Source: Photobacterium frigidiphilum (GTDB lineage: Bacteria > Pseudomonadota > Gammaproteobacteria > Enterobacterales > Vibrionaceae). Taken from it: a stretch of 64,000 nucleotides of DNA. The position numbers and the translations under genes were made by a program. Numbering within the stretch: position 1 is the first letter of the stretch; each line of letters starts with the position of its first letter. Positions 63,674-64,000 of the stretch are shown here, one piece after another. The stretch lies in the NCBI RefSeq assembly GCF_003025615.1, contig NZ_PYMJ01000024.1, positions 31,168-95,167 on the forward strand, read 5' to 3'. Below the pieces are notes generated by a model that was given only the letters and a program-made list of their open reading frames with translations, made no database searches and was not told where the DNA came from.

Positions 63674-63839
63674 ACGTAAAAAAGCTCTAATCTTTCCTGC
63701 TCTACCTTAAGGAGGGGGCTTCTTCAAATAATGGCTACGTTAACGGGACTTTCTATTCACCTAAAGACTAGCGCGACCCACGACGTAACAGGCCGCTAAG
63801 CTCTCCAATAAAAAGCCTAATCAACTAAACTACCACTCG
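63674..63839 (-). pseudogene. Decayed second copy of tRNA-Asp with terminator remnant
   Basis: Segments in the same order match the intact tRNA-Asp locus at 63870-63995: AGACG-A-run, GCTCTAATCTTTC...GGGGCTTCTTC (old terminator), AATAATGGC (CCA end), ACGGGACT, GCGACCC, ACAGGCCG and AACTACCACTC (5' end). Insertions of about 10-20 nt break the arms: one between ACGGGACT and GCGACCC and another before AACTACCACTC. The tRNA part is 63732-63839. It cannot fold into a functional tRNA. Confidence 0.7.
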
Positions 63840-63878
63840 TAATGTCTATTCGGTTCTAATTTCCATTTTCTATAGACG

Positions 63879-63910
63879 AAAAAAAGCCCTAATCTTTCGA
63901 TTAGGGCTTC
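63879..63910 (-). terminator. Terminator of tRNA-Asp
   Basis: AGCCCTAATC/GATTAGGGCT stem (63885-63894, 63899-63908) around TTTC; on the minus strand it is followed by a T-run. Confidence 0.9.
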
Positions 63911-63918
63911 TTCAATAA

Positions 63919-63995
63919 TGGCGGAGTGGACGGGACTCGAACCCGCGACCCCCGGCGTGACAGGCCGGTATTCTAACCAACTGAACTACCACTCC
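63919..63995 (-). tRNA. tRNA-Asp (anticodon GTC)
   Basis: A 77-nt tRNA on the minus strand with encoded CCA (63919-63921). The acceptor stem GGAGTGG pairs with CCACTCC, and the anticodon loop CTGTCAC sits on a CCGGC/GCCGG stem. GGTTCGAGTCC forms the T arm. It is closely similar to E. coli tRNA-Asp. The 5' end lies 5 nt from the window edge, so neighbours upstream (other tRNAs or an rRNA operon) cannot be seen. Confidence 0.95.
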
Positions 63996-64000
63996 GCAGT

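Noticed and set aside
1..64000. CRISPR arrays, insertion sequences, prophage or integron cassettes
   Set aside because: No regularly spaced repeats, transposase, integrase or phage structural genes were seen on either strand.

Overview
The window is a chromosomal segment of a Vibrionaceae gammaproteobacterium, most likely Photobacterium and close to P. profundum. Gene order (arcA/arcB - GGDEF gene - yhcC - two glutamate synthase operons - mtnN - cobD-like - btuF, then chiS and the chitobiose operon) follows the Vibrio pattern as I remember it. The GH9 glucosaminidase has the length (578 aa) and the active-site positions (D139, D143, E555) that I recall for the characterised P. profundum enzyme. 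Coding density is high. I see no prophage, insertion sequence, integron or CRISPR array.

Layout: grcA (glycyl radical repair) and a dicarboxylate/amino-acid symporter (1-1.9 kb); thrABC on the minus strand behind a classical Thr/Ile attenuator with a 23-aa leader peptide (2-6.9 kb); an orphan aceK, a small outer-membrane barrel candidate, an RraA-like protein and a DUF3293 protein (7-10.6 kb); arcA converging on a lipoprotein-arcB pair, then a PAS-GGDEF cyclase and yhcC (10.9-17.8 kb). Next come two complete but differently derived GOGAT operons, gltBD type 1 and type 2 (18.4-30.9 kb), and an mtnN-cobD-like-btuF operon (31-33.5 kb). A TRIC-family channel, a truncated VOC gene, a DedA protein, tyrS, an M23 endopeptidase, erpA, clcA, hemL, an AI-2E-family permease and rsmC fill 33.6-44 kb.

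From 44.3 to 62.8 kb lies the chitin-sensing and chitooligosaccharide system: the hybrid kinase ChiS, a 755-bp control region with a good CRP site, and an operon of binding protein, two permeases, two ATPases, GH9 glucosaminidase, glucosamine kinase, GH20 hexosaminidase, GH94 chitobiose phosphorylase and a sugar-phosphate mutase. Together they import chitobiose and its deacetylated forms. They then split them by hydrolysis (GH9, GH20) or phosphorolysis (GH94) and channel GlcN and GlcNAc-1-P into central metabolism. The window ends with a small membrane protein and a tRNA-Asp gene on the minus strand, flanked by a decayed second copy of that tRNA and its terminator.

No wholly new multi-gene system is evident. 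The most unusual items are the decayed tRNA-Asp duplicate, a 33-aa Cys-rich single-span protein next to hemL, an ArcB lacking one of the two redox cysteines known in E. coli, a possible pseudoknotted leader before arcA, an orphan promoter/terminator unit between clcA and hemL, and the structured, repeat-containing leader of the chitobiose operon.
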